Origin: Candidatus Aminicenantes bacterium
GTDB lineage: Bacteria > Acidobacteriota > Aminicenantia > UBA2199
DNA length: 53,990 bases
Assembly (NCBI GenBank): GCA_011049425.1
Contig: DSBM01000030.1
Span: 1 to 53,990, forward strand
Direction: 5' to 3'
The position numbers were made by a program, and so were the translations under genes. This document shows positions 16,847 to 24,555 of the stretch, one piece after another. The notes under the pieces were generated by a model that had not been told where the DNA came from, made no database searches, and saw only the letters and a list, made by a program, of their open reading frames with translations. Numbering within the stretch: position 1 is the first letter of the stretch; every line of letters starts with the position of its first letter.

Positions 16847-17725
16847 CTAAGACATGAGCTGGGAGCGAAACCCTTTCCCCAGCACTGCATAGGTGTCGGA
16901 AATCACCACAAAAGCCTCGGGATCGATCTCTTTGACGAACTCACGCAACTCGGGAATCTGCTTGCGATGGATCACGGACATGAGGAGTTCCCGGTCGCGT
17001 TTGAGATACATGGAACGGGATTTCAACGCCGTTCCTCCGCGGTGCAGAGAAAACAGGATAAACTCCTCGATCTGTTTGCCCTTGTTTGAGTTGATAAAGA
17101 CCATCTTGCTGTGATTCCATCCCTCCAGGATGCGGTCGATCACCCAGGTGGAAATATACAGCACAATGTAGCCATAAAGGGGCGCTTCCCACGAACGGAA
17201 CGACAGCCCCGATGCGGAAATGATCACGAAATCCACTGCCATGATGGCCATTCCCACCGTCATTCCCGTCCACTTGCTGATGACCTGCCCCAGGGTATCG
17301 GTACCCCCGGTGGACGCCTTGCTGCGAAAAATGATTCCCAGCCCGACACCGATGCACACCCCCGAATAGATGGCAGCCAGCAGGGGGTTGTCCGTGGCGC
17401 CCGGCAGTTTCAGAATCTCGTAAAAAAAGTCGATCAGCAGGGAAGAGAGCACCATGCCAAACAAACTCTTGACCCCGTAACGACTGCCCATCACCCGGAT
17501 TCCCAGGACAAAAACCGGGATATTGAAAATCATAATGAGGATGCCGACCGGAAGGTTGAAAAAATAGTTCAGGATAATGGCAATGCCGGAAACGCCTCCC
17601 GGAACCAGGTGATGAGGAATCAGGAACAAGGCGTAGCCCAGTCCCATAATCAGGCTCCCCAGCACGATCTTGACCATGTCCCTGGCTTGCTTCCAGGCAA
17701 ACATATGTCTGATATTCGCGTTCAT
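16847..17725 (-). CDS. YitT-family membrane protein (DUF161-DUF2179)
   Basis: A 292-residue protein. The ATG at 17725 is used because AAGGA stands seven to eight bases upstream; a GTG at 17743 is an alternative. Five or six spans run from residue 16 to about 185: IVLGSLIMGLGYALFLIPHHLVPGGVSGIAIILNYFF is the YitT hallmark, followed by FRSKASTGGTDTLGQVISKW. The C-terminal soluble part (about 205-285; SLHRGGTALKSRSMY, MSVIHRKQIPELREFVKEIDPEAFVVIS) is the cytoplasmic DUF2179 domain. The family is widespread, and its substrate is not known. Confidence 0.88.
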   Translation of the reverse strand: MNANIRHMFAWKQARDMVKIVLGSLIMGLGYALFLIPHHLVPGGVSGIAIILNYFFNLPVGILIMIFNIPVFVLGIRVMGSRYGVKSLFGMVLSSLLIDFFYEILKLPGATDNPLLAAIYSGVCIGVGLGIIFRSKASTGGTDTLGQVISKWTGMTVGMAIMAVDFVIISASGLSFRSWEAPLYGYIVLYISTWVIDRILEGWNHSKMVFINSNKGKQIEEFILFSLHRGGTALKSRSMYLKRDRELLMSVIHRKQIPELREFVKEIDPEAFVVISDTYAVLGKGFRSQLMS

Positions 17726-17813
17726 TTGTTTTCCTTGATTCACGGCGGCCGACTCCCCGTGATGAAAGCTGTATTGTATGTGCTTCGGTCGCCGGGATCA
17801 AGATGCGGAAGTG

Positions 17814-17842
17814 TTGATTTTTCATCTTTCAAGCCCTATAAT
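17814..17842 (+). promoter_or_regulatory. Promoter of the 17859 membrane protein, short leader
   Basis: TTGATT (17814-17819), 17-base spacer, TATAAT (17837-17842). The transcript would start near 17849, leaving about ten bases before the ATG at 17859 and no Shine-Dalgarno sequence. Confidence 0.6.
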
Positions 17843-17858
17843 TGCCGCCGACACCATC

Positions 17859-18755
17859 ATGAAAAGATATCACGTCTCAATTCTGTTATGGATCATCGCG
17901 TTCTGCCTCACCTTGGCGATCGCTGTTTTTCAGCGCGTCACCGGACCGACCTGGCCGGTCCGTGGAGAGGAAAAGGTCAACAACATGCCGGTCCAGTACC
18001 GCTTTTTGCGCAGTCAAACGGCCCATACGCCTCTGGAGGTGCGCGTAAAAACCCGGCATAACGGGCTGAATCTGGCATTAAAATATCGCCGTTTCCGCGC
18101 TAACGAAGAGTGGCATGAAACGGTCATGCACTGGGACGGTGACGGTTACGTGGCCCACATATCGGGCCAACCCCCGGCCGGAAAAATCGAATACCAGGTC
18201 TATTCCGGCACTGCCGCAGAGTTAAAACCGTTGCTGCCTTCTTCAATCGTGGCGCGCTTCAAGGGACACGTGCCCACGGTTTGGCTCATTTTTCACATCC
18301 TGTTCATGATGTCCGCCATCTTGTTGTGCGCCCGCACGGGCCTGGAATGTCTGCGTCCGGATGCCCGCCTGTCGCGGCTGGTGGGGGTTACCCTTTCCGC
18401 CGTAATCCTGGGCGGCCTGGTCTTCGGCCCTCTGGTTCAATATTTTGCTTTCGGCGACCTTTGGACCGGTTTCCCCGTGGGAACCGACCTCACGGACAAC
18501 AAAACTCTGGTGATGGTCCTGTTCTGGCTGGCAGCCTTTTTTCTTTACCGTCGCAGCCGTTGGTGGGTTTTTGCCGCGGCGGTATTGATGCTGGCCGTTA
18601 CCCTGATCCCGCATTCCATGTGGGGATCCGAGCTGGATTACGCAAGCGGGGAAATGCGCAACAAGTTCTCTCGCCCGGCCATGGCACCGTCTTTCCCAGC
18701 CCCGGGAAGCGGCATGCGGAATCGCCTGGACCGGTTCAAGTCCAGACAAGCGTAA
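17859..18755 (+). CDS. Multi-span membrane protein with an extracytoplasmic domain, function unknown
   Basis: A 298-residue protein; the ATG at 17859 follows the promoter by 16 bases, and the open frame upstream would precede the transcript start. A first span (about 6-24) is followed by a 110-residue soluble region with a beta-rich look (TPLEVRVKTRHNGLNLALKYRRF, YVAHISGQPPAGKIEYQVYSG), resembling an Ig-like or carbohydrate-binding fold. Four more spans follow (VPTVWLIFHILFMMSAILLCA; LVGVTLSAVILGGLVFGPL; LVMVLFWLAAFFLYRR; WWVFAAAVLMLAVTLIP). The tail is short and basic. I do not recognise a family and see no catalytic residues. Confidence 0.7.
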   Translation: MKRYHVSILLWIIAFCLTLAIAVFQRVTGPTWPVRGEEKVNNMPVQYRFLRSQTAHTPLEVRVKTRHNGLNLALKYRRFRANEEWHETVMHWDGDGYVAHISGQPPAGKIEYQVYSGTAAELKPLLPSSIVARFKGHVPTVWLIFHILFMMSAILLCARTGLECLRPDARLSRLVGVTLSAVILGGLVFGPLVQYFAFGDLWTGFPVGTDLTDNKTLVMVLFWLAAFFLYRRSRWWVFAAAVLMLAVTLIPHSMWGSELDYASGEMRNKFSRPAMAPSFPAPGSGMRNRLDRFKSRQA

Positions 18756-18795
18756 GGGTGCGGATGGGGGGCATGCCCGCCAGAGCATGAAAGAC

Positions 18796-19053
18796 TTACT
18801 GCTCCGGTTCCCGGCTGATCACGCCCCGTTCGATCAGCAGGTTCATCTGCTTGTTCACCGCTTCAGCAAAACGCAGGAAATGGGGGATGGTCAAATGCAG
18901 GTAGGAATGAACATTGACCACATCCGGATCACGGATGTCACGGATACCAAGTCCCATGCATACTTCTTCGGGATTGGTATTAAAAGAGATCAGGTTGGCA
19001 TAGAGGTGCTCGGCCCCCTCGTCAATCAATTCAAAAGATTCTTTTTCAGACAT
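18796..19053 (-). CDS. Small DUF3467-like protein
   Basis: An 85-residue protein. The ATG at 19053 follows GGAG with five bases between; a GTG at 19059 is less likely. The pattern YANLISFNTNPEEVCMGLGIRDI, then VVNVHSYLHLTIPHFLRFAEAVNKQMNLLIER, matches the small DUF3467 family ('YaN.v.i...peEf.l.F', then 'v..tP.hakrl...L...l..ye'). These are small cytoplasmic proteins of unknown role. The gene lies 20 bases after the sulfotransferase gene on the same strand, and the two are probably one transcript. Confidence 0.6.
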   Translation of the reverse strand: MSEKESFELIDEGAEHLYANLISFNTNPEEVCMGLGIRDIRDPDVVNVHSYLHLTIPHFLRFAEAVNKQMNLLIERGVISREPEQ

Positions 19054-19073
19054 AAACACTCCGGTAATGAGAA

Positions 19074-19781
19074 TCAGCGGGAACGCAAGCTATGGCGCTC
19101 GAGTTTCTGCAACAGCCGATAAAGGCGCTGCTCTGGTTCGGTCAATACCAAACGGCTGCCCGCCTGTGTGCGGAAAGACTGCTTGATCACGCCCAAATCC
19201 ACGGAAAAACCCAGGCGCTGGAAGGCCTCACGAATGCGCGGGTGACCGTGAATCAGCGATTCGTAGCTGATCACAATGCTCTTTTGAATGTTCTCGTGAG
19301 CCGCAACCAAAGCGTTGTTATTGGCAAACCAATCCAGGCGAAAACTGGAAATCCCCCGCCTGAGCATGCTGCTGTACACATCGGCAGGGTGACGGAAAAT
19401 CAGCACCGTCCGAATGTTCTTGCTGATATGGCGGTAAAAAAACAATGCGGGGATATGGACGATCTTCAGTCCGGCCAATCCCCGGGTGTTGTTGAGCAAC
19501 CTCACCACCCGGTTCATGACGGCAGTGTTCTCCGTCGTCATGGCATGGCTGATCAACTCCTTTTCCAACTCCTTGGCCTCCGCCAGCTCGAAATACCCGT
19601 CCCGATTGTAGTGATCCGCGCTGAGGTCGGACGGAAAATGGACTCCGGCGCTCTGCAATAACTTGCAGGCCAGTGAAGTGCCGCTGCGGGGATGACCCGC
19701 GACAAAAATGCCGTTGTTCAACACAACCGGTTCTTCACTTACGGGCGAGCGATGTGTACTGCTCACATAAACCCCCATCAT
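19074..19781 (-). CDS. Sulfotransferase-family protein
   Basis: A 235-residue cytoplasmic protein predicted to transfer sulfate from PAPS to a carbohydrate or other hydroxyl. FVAGHPRSGTSLACKLL (about residues 26-42) is the 5'-phosphosulfate loop (family: 'RSGTt.l..lL'), and IRTVLIFRHPADVYSSMLRR holds the 3'-phosphate Arg and Ser (family: 'R.P.dv..S'). A start at ATG 19781 or the adjacent ATG 19778 is possible, and no SD is clear. It sits back-to-back with the polysaccharide locus, which fits sulfation of a surface glycan, although the acceptor is not shown by the sequence. Confidence 0.75.
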   Translation of the reverse strand: MMGVYVSSTHRSPVSEEPVVLNNGIFVAGHPRSGTSLACKLLQSAGVHFPSDLSADHYNRDGYFELAEAKELEKELISHAMTTENTAVMNRVVRLLNNTRGLAGLKIVHIPALFFYRHISKNIRTVLIFRHPADVYSSMLRRGISSFRLDWFANNNALVAAHENIQKSIVISYESLIHGHPRIREAFQRLGFSVDLGVIKQSFRTQAGSRLVLTEPEQRLYRLLQKLERHSLRSR

Positions 19782-19862
19782 TCAAACTGGCGAAACCACC
19801 AGGAGATGAATTGTACCACAGCCGAAAAGCCAAATACAGGGCGTCATTTGAGACAAACGCGG

Positions 19863-19892
19863 TTGACACCCACATCGCGGTTGGGCTAAGAT
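19863..19892 (+). promoter_or_regulatory. Promoter of the NusG-like gene, leaderless geometry
   Basis: TTGACA (19863-19868), 18-base spacer, TAAGAT (19887-19892), then six bases to the ATG at 19899. No ribosome binding site. This is probably the promoter of the polysaccharide operon. Confidence 0.65.
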
Positions 19893-19898
19893 TGAGGC

Positions 19899-20417
19899 AT
19901 GGAAAGGGAACGGGAGGATCAGTGGTTTATTATCCATACCCGCCCACGCCAGGAATCGGTGGCTGAGTGCAGCCTGTTGTCTTTAGACATCCGGGTATAC
20001 CTACCTCTTTACTACGCCCGTATCAAACGCAATAAAACCAAAGTTCCTATCCTGTCCCCCCTTTTCAAAGGCTACCTATTCGCCCAGTTCCCCGTGGAAT
20101 CGTTATTCCACAAAGTTCGCTACTGTCGGGGTGTCAAAACCGTCCTGGGTGGCCAACACGGGCTATGGACCATTGATGATGTCCTGATCCAGAGTATTCG
20201 TGAGCGGGAAAAAGACGGCGTGGTGGTACTAAAAGAGCGTCCACAACGTTTTTCCCGCGGAGATGTGATCCGGGTGGATGAAGGGGATTTTGACGGCTGG
20301 GAAGGAGTATTTTACGAAGAACTGCCCGATAACGAGCGCGCGGTCATTCTTTTAACCAATGTTCATTTCTCAAGCAAGCTGATCGTTCCAAAGAGTTACC
20401 TGGTGGCCGAGAAATGA
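19899..20417 (+). CDS. NusG/RfaH-type transcription antitermination factor, first gene of polysaccharide cluster
   Basis: A 172-residue specialised NusG paralogue. The NGN domain spans about 1-105 (WFIIHTRPRQESVAECSLLSLDIRVYLPLYY; LFKGYLFAQF; VRYCRGVKTVLGGQHG). A KOW-type C-terminal domain follows (RFSRGDVIRVDEGDFDGWEGVFYEELPDNERAVILL). Such factors (RfaH, UpxY, LoaP) help RNA polymerase through long polysaccharide or natural-product operons, and placement as gene one of such a cluster is characteristic. It is followed by the phosphatase-like gene after 25 bases. The leaderless promoter leaves no 5' leader in which an ops-type recruitment element could sit. Confidence 0.82.
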   Translation: MEREREDQWFIIHTRPRQESVAECSLLSLDIRVYLPLYYARIKRNKTKVPILSPLFKGYLFAQFPVESLFHKVRYCRGVKTVLGGQHGLWTIDDVLIQSIREREKDGVVVLKERPQRFSRGDVIRVDEGDFDGWEGVFYEELPDNERAVILLTNVHFSSKLIVPKSYLVAEK

Positions 20418-20442
20418 ATCTGGGAACCCGGCCACCCCGGCC

Positions 20443-21735
20443 ATGAGCCGAATCCACCACCCCAACCACTTGCTGATCATCGGCCTGGATGGTGTCCCTG
20501 TTGAACTGGTGCGACAATACACTGAAAACGGCACCATGCCCGTCTTGGGTGAATTGCTGCGGGGCCATTCCCCGCAAGCCATGACGGTCAGCCTTCCGGA
20601 TGTATCCGCGGTTTCCTGGTCCGGTTTCATGACCGGCCGGGATTCAGGTTATCACGGAATCTTCGGGTTTACCGACCTGGAAGAGCACAGTTACCGGGTG
20701 CGGTTCCCCGACTCACGGGACCTGCGGGAAACGCCCTTTTTTATGCAGGGAAACAGGCGCTCCATTGTAGTCAACCTGCCGGCGACCTATCCCGCCCGGC
20801 CGTTCAAGGGGATTCTTATTTCCGGATTCGTAGCCCCAAACCTGCAGAAAGCCGTATGGCCGCAGGAACTGTACCCCCTGGTTAAAAAATCCGGCTACGT
20901 TGTTGACGTCGATTTCGGACAGGCGCACAAGGAGCCGGAAAGATTCCTGTCAGATCTCTACACCACCCTGCGACAACGATTGAATTTGTCCCTCCACCTG
21001 ATGCGTCATGAAAAGTGGAACCTTTTCATGTTCACGGTTACGGGAACGGACCGGTTGCATCACTTTTTTTTCGATGCCTGGAACCGCAACGATCATCCCC
21101 GGCACAAGGACTTCGTCGATTACTACATGGAACTCGACAAAGTGCTGGGCGAACTGCTCATGGAAGCCCGCCGCCACAAACCCCTGGAATGGCTGATCCT
21201 GTCCGATCACGGGTTCGAATCACTGGTTACGGAAGTCAATATCAACCCACTTTTGCGCGAATGGGGATATGCCATGCCTGAAGCTGCGGATGCGGAAGGG
21301 ATGCGCCTCCCGGTAAGTCACAGCCATGCATTTGCACTTGACCCGGGGCGGATCTACCTCAACACCAGAAACCGATTCCCCTCAGGCCGGGTGGAACCGC
21401 GAGAGAAAAAACGCCTCATGGATGAACTGACCACCGGCTTTTGTGGCTTCCATTTTAACAACAGGCCGGTGATTCGCGCGGTTCACCGCGCCGAAGAGAT
21501 TTACGGACTTCCCCTGCGACATCGCGGGCCGGATCTGGTACTGGAAGGCATGCCCGGATTTGACCTCAAGGCCGGTTTTTCACGCCAGTCGGCATTCCAC
21601 TCAGACAGGTTCCGCGGCACTCACCGCCGCGACAACGCCTTTATTTCCTGCTCGCAACCCGGCCTGATTCCCCGGAATCCCACCATCTTCCAGGTTCGAA
21701 ATGTCATCGAGCAAATGCTCGAAAGCCGGGATTGA
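20443..21735 (+). CDS. Alkaline-phosphatase-superfamily enzyme (type I phosphodiesterase-like)
   Basis: A 430-residue protein with no signal peptide. LLIIGLDGVPVELVRQY (metal-binding Asp), DVSAVSWSGFMTGRDSGYHGIFGF (nucleophile Ser/Thr region), TGTDRLHHFFFDAW (Asp and His metal ligands), EWLILSDHGFESL (Asp-His) and the C-terminal GTHRRDNAFI supply the two-metal site. It resembles the nucleotide pyrophosphatase/phosphodiesterase branch. Such enzymes are found in polysaccharide loci, where they may act on phosphodiester or nucleotide-sugar intermediates, but the substrate is not shown. The gene follows the NusG-like gene by 25 bases and ends before a new promoter for the fucose-synthase gene. 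Confidence 0.75.
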   Translation: MSRIHHPNHLLIIGLDGVPVELVRQYTENGTMPVLGELLRGHSPQAMTVSLPDVSAVSWSGFMTGRDSGYHGIFGFTDLEEHSYRVRFPDSRDLRETPFFMQGNRRSIVVNLPATYPARPFKGILISGFVAPNLQKAVWPQELYPLVKKSGYVVDVDFGQAHKEPERFLSDLYTTLRQRLNLSLHLMRHEKWNLFMFTVTGTDRLHHFFFDAWNRNDHPRHKDFVDYYMELDKVLGELLMEARRHKPLEWLILSDHGFESLVTEVNINPLLREWGYAMPEAADAEGMRLPVSHSHAFALDPGRIYLNTRNRFPSGRVEPREKKRLMDELTTGFCGFHFNNRPVIRAVHRAEEIYGLPLRHRGPDLVLEGMPGFDLKAGFSRQSAFHSDRFRGTHRRDNAFISCSQPGLIPRNPTIFQVRNVIEQMLESRD

Positions 21736-21840
21736 AGCCGCTTGTTCAGCAAGCAACCCCTGGATTCAAAGGTGAAAGCCAAATAAAGATTCACATTCCT
21801 CCCATAGAGAGAAACAGGCCTCCCGGCTCCGGCAAAAAGA

Positions 21841-21869
21841 TTGTCAATCACTAGCTATAGTGCTAAAGT
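21841..21869 (+). promoter_or_regulatory. Promoter of the GDP-fucose synthase gene
   Basis: TTGTCA (21841-21846), 17-base spacer, TAAAGT (21864-21869), with TGC directly before the -10 (extended type). Start near 21876, giving a leader of about 33 bases with AGGAGG (21898-21903). Confidence 0.5.
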
Positions 21870-21908
21870 CTGATTCCGGCAATTGGTGATTGTGCACAGG
21901 AGGATAAT

Positions 21909-22976
21909 CTGAACCGCGAGAAAAAAGTTTTCGTGACCGGACACAGAGGCCTGGTAGGCTCAGCGATGGTACGCCGATTAAAACATGAAGGGTACACAAA
22001 CATCCTCACCCGTACCCACAACGAGCTCAACCTTGAAAACCAAGCTGACGTAAATGCCTTTTTTAAAAAAGAAAGACCCGACTATGTTGTCCTGGCTGCC
22101 GCCAAAGTCGGTGGCATTTGGGCCAACAAAACCCAGCCTGCTGAGTTCATTTTCAGCAACCTTTCGATTGCCGTCAATGTGGTGGATGCCGCTTATCGAT
22201 TCAAAGTTCAGAAACTCATGTTCCTTGGCAGTTCTTGCATCTATCCAAAACTAGCTCCACAGCCTCTTAAGGAAGAGTACTTGCTCACTTCACCACTGGA
22301 ACCCACAAATGAGGCCTACGCGATCGCCAAGATAGCCGGCCTGAAGATGTGTCGCTATTACAACGAACAATATGGCACCAACTTTATTTCCGTCATGCCA
22401 ACTAACCTCTTCGGCCCAAACGATAATTATGATCTAAAATCATCCCATGTTCTTCCCGCAATGATCCGTAAATTCCACCTGGCGCGCTGCCTTGAACGCG
22501 AAGACTGGGCGGACCTGCGTCGTGATCTGTCGCATCGACCCGTGGATGGTGTGACTGGCCAAAGTGATGAGAATGATATTCAAGGCATCCTGAAGAAACA
22601 TGGCATCCGCAGTGGGGGCAAAGACGTCCAGGTGATTTTATGGGGTTCCGGATCACCAAAACGCGAATTTCTGTACGTAGACGACCTGGCGGATGCCTTG
22701 CTGTTTCTCATGGAAAATTTCAACTACAGCGATGTGGGTGAAATCATCAACATCGGAAGCGGTGAAGATCTCTCTATCCGCGAATTGGCAGAGATGGTTG
22801 CGGTCATTGTGGGTTTTTCCGGTAACATTAATTGGGACACAAAGAAACCGGACGGCACCCCGCAAAAATTGTTGGATGTATCCCGCCTGCGCAATCTCGG
22901 CTGGTCGCCGGGGCATGAACTTGAAGCCGCGATTCGGACCACCTATGTAAATTACCGTTCATGTACTTGCTTATAG
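21909..22976 (+). CDS. fcl: GDP-L-fucose synthase, apparent CTG start
   Basis: The enzyme (GDP-4-keto-6-deoxymannose 3,5-epimerase-4-reductase) makes GDP-L-fucose. Rossmann loop KKVFVTGHRGLVGSAMVRRL, catalytic GSSCIYPK (Ser) and NEAYAIAKIAGLKMC (Tyr-xxx-Lys), plus NLFGPNDNYD and LYVDDLADALLFL, are all family marks. A 45-residue insert (about 200-250, HRPVDGVTGQ) matches a longer subtype I know from some bacteria. There is no ATG at the N terminus: CTG at 21909 sits five bases after AGGAGG, while the next start, GTG at 21933, would remove the first beta strand. The C-terminal end is odd (TTYVNYRSCTCL). The first half is visibly more AT-rich than its neighbours. The partner GDP-mannose dehydratase is not in view. 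Confidence 0.87.
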   Translation: MNREKKVFVTGHRGLVGSAMVRRLKHEGYTNILTRTHNELNLENQADVNAFFKKERPDYVVLAAAKVGGIWANKTQPAEFIFSNLSIAVNVVDAAYRFKVQKLMFLGSSCIYPKLAPQPLKEEYLLTSPLEPTNEAYAIAKIAGLKMCRYYNEQYGTNFISVMPTNLFGPNDNYDLKSSHVLPAMIRKFHLARCLEREDWADLRRDLSHRPVDGVTGQSDENDIQGILKKHGIRSGGKDVQVILWGSGSPKREFLYVDDLADALLFLMENFNYSDVGEIINIGSGEDLSIRELAEMVAVIVGFSGNINWDTKKPDGTPQKLLDVSRLRNLGWSPGHELEAAIRTTYVNYRSCTCL

Positions 22977-23082
22977 CTCGATATAAAGCATCGCCTTTCG
23001 CCTTGGCATGGATCAAGAGCAACATCCAATTGGAAAGGCGGAATAAAAAAATGCCGAAAGCGAGGAAATGGAAGTAGATTAT

Positions 23083-23850
23083 ATGAAACCAGATTGCCGT
23101 GGGATGGGACTTCCCATTTCTTCCTGTAACTTTTCCACACTGAAAACGAATATGCTGGAATGGATTCGTAAAAGGCGCTGCCACACAGTGATGACCATGA
23201 GTTTCCCAATGCTGGCACCGTACCAACAAGATGCGGATTACCACGACGCCATTGATCACAGCGAAGTGGTTCTGCCTGACGGCATGGCAGTTGTTTGGAT
23301 GTCGAGATGGTGTGGGGACCCAATCCGCGAACGTCTTTCCGGACCGGACTTTTTCGAGCTTTTCTCGCAGACAGCTTCAATGTATCAAATGCGTTATTGC
23401 CTGCTGGGATCAACTCCCGAGGTACTAAAAGCCATGCGATTGCGCCTACTGAATGAATACCCGGGTATCACGGTAAGCGCATCTATTTCCCCGCCGTTCG
23501 GAGATTGGGAAGAACAGGTAGATCGGGAACTGGTAACCGCGGTGAACAACAGCCACGCGGATATTCTCTGGGTGGGAATCACGGCCCCCCGCCAGGAGGT
23601 CTGGCTGCACCGTCAGCGCAACCAGTTAACCGTTCCCGTGGCGGTTGCCATCGGTGCGGCATTTGATTTTTTCGCCGGAACAAAAAAAAGGGCCCCGAAT
23701 TGGATGCGGCGATGCGGCATGGAATGGTTGTATCGGATTATGCAGGAGCCCCTGCGCATGTTGCCCCGTTACCTGCGTAGTCTGCCGACAGCTGTAAAGA
23801 TTCTCATTTCCTGTCGGCGCTCGTTTCCCGGCCAAAAGAGAGAACCATGA
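23083..23850 (+). CDS. WecG/TagA/CpsF-family glycosyltransferase (GT26)
   Basis: About 255 residues; the ATG at 23083 follows GGAAG by eight bases, while ATG 23068 is an alternative with a poorly spaced site. The family adds N-acetylmannosamine-type sugars (for example N-acetylmannosaminuronate) to lipid-linked glycans at the cytoplasmic face. SEVVLPDGMAVVWMSR carries the catalytic Asp motif, LWVGITAPRQEVWLH corresponds to the 'G.gaPkQE' loop, and IGAAFDFFAGTKKRAPNWMRRCGMEWLYRI is the C-terminal basic/aromatic region. The gene overlaps the next as ATGA (23847-23850). Confidence 0.88.
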   Translation: MKPDCRGMGLPISSCNFSTLKTNMLEWIRKRRCHTVMTMSFPMLAPYQQDADYHDAIDHSEVVLPDGMAVVWMSRWCGDPIRERLSGPDFFELFSQTASMYQMRYCLLGSTPEVLKAMRLRLLNEYPGITVSASISPPFGDWEEQVDRELVTAVNNSHADILWVGITAPRQEVWLHRQRNQLTVPVAVAIGAAFDFFAGTKKRAPNWMRRCGMEWLYRIMQEPLRMLPRYLRSLPTAVKILISCRRSFPGQKREP

Positions 23851-24554
23851 CCCGGCAACCGCGAATGTTGCTGATGGTCCCGCTCCCTCCCCCTGTGCAT
23901 GGCGCCGGCCTGATCAGCCGGCAGGTCGTAAATTCCCGCCTGCTGAAAAGGTTTTTCCAAATCCGGGTGCTGCCCTTGCGCTTTACAGAGCAGCCGGCAT
24001 CGCTGGGTCGATTCTCCCCAATCAAGGTGTTCCATGCCCCGGGCATTTCACTGAAACTGGTGGGGGAGCTGGTTTTTCACCGTCCCGACCTGGTTTACGT
24101 GGTGGTGACTCCCCGAGACTACTCCCATTCCCGCGACCTGGTCGCCTGGGTTTCTTCTGAGTGTTTGCATGCCGTGCCCAACGGACTCCCCGATCTGCCT
24201 GAGCCGGAACGGGAGAGAATCCCGCTGAAGAAACCGCCCATGTTGCCGTTCCTTTCCAACCTGAAGGTCAACAAGGGGGTTCATGTGTGCCTGGAAGCGC
24301 TGCGGACCGGCCTGCCGGTTGTGGCCACTCGTGAAGGCTCCATACCCTGGATTGTATCGGAGGGAAAAAGCGGTCTGCTGTGCCGCAAAAATGATGCGCA
24401 CGACCTGGCCGCCTGCATCGAGCGCCTTCTGATAAAGAGCGAGCAGTGTGCGCAAATGGGCAGGGCCGGGCGGGAACGGTTTCTGGAACGCTTTACCCTC
24501 GAACGATTCGAAAGCCGCTTGCTTCATGTCATACGAATTGCCCTGAAAAAATGA
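23847..24554 (+). CDS. GT4-family glycosyltransferase with two apparent in-frame internal deletions
   Basis: A 235-residue protein where GT4 relatives have about 370. The start MLLMVPLPPPVHGAGLISRQVV is the classic GT-B N-terminal loop; PDLVYVVVTPRDYSHSRDLV leads abruptly to VSSECLHAVPNGLPDLPE, skipping the region that normally completes the N-terminal domain. Then FLSNLKVNKGVHVCLEALRTGLPVVATREGSIPWIV joins the 'KG' loop of the C-terminal domain directly to its 'EA..sGlPVV' motif, dropping the donor-binding strand block. The reading frame is intact. It could be a decaying gene, a regulatory remnant, or an assembly artefact. Its ATG overlaps the previous stop, and the flippase gene begins just after. 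Confidence 0.6.
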   Translation: MTRQPRMLLMVPLPPPVHGAGLISRQVVNSRLLKRFFQIRVLPLRFTEQPASLGRFSPIKVFHAPGISLKLVGELVFHRPDLVYVVVTPRDYSHSRDLVAWVSSECLHAVPNGLPDLPEPERERIPLKKPPMLPFLSNLKVNKGVHVCLEALRTGLPVVATREGSIPWIVSEGKSGLLCRKNDAHDLAACIERLLIKSEQCAQMGRAGRERFLERFTLERFESRLLHVIRIALKK

Positions 24555-24555
24555 A

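Noticed and set aside
21933-22976. GTG at 21933 as the fucose synthase start
   Set aside because: It would remove the first beta strand and lacks a ribosome site, while CTG 21909 has a perfect AGGAGG.
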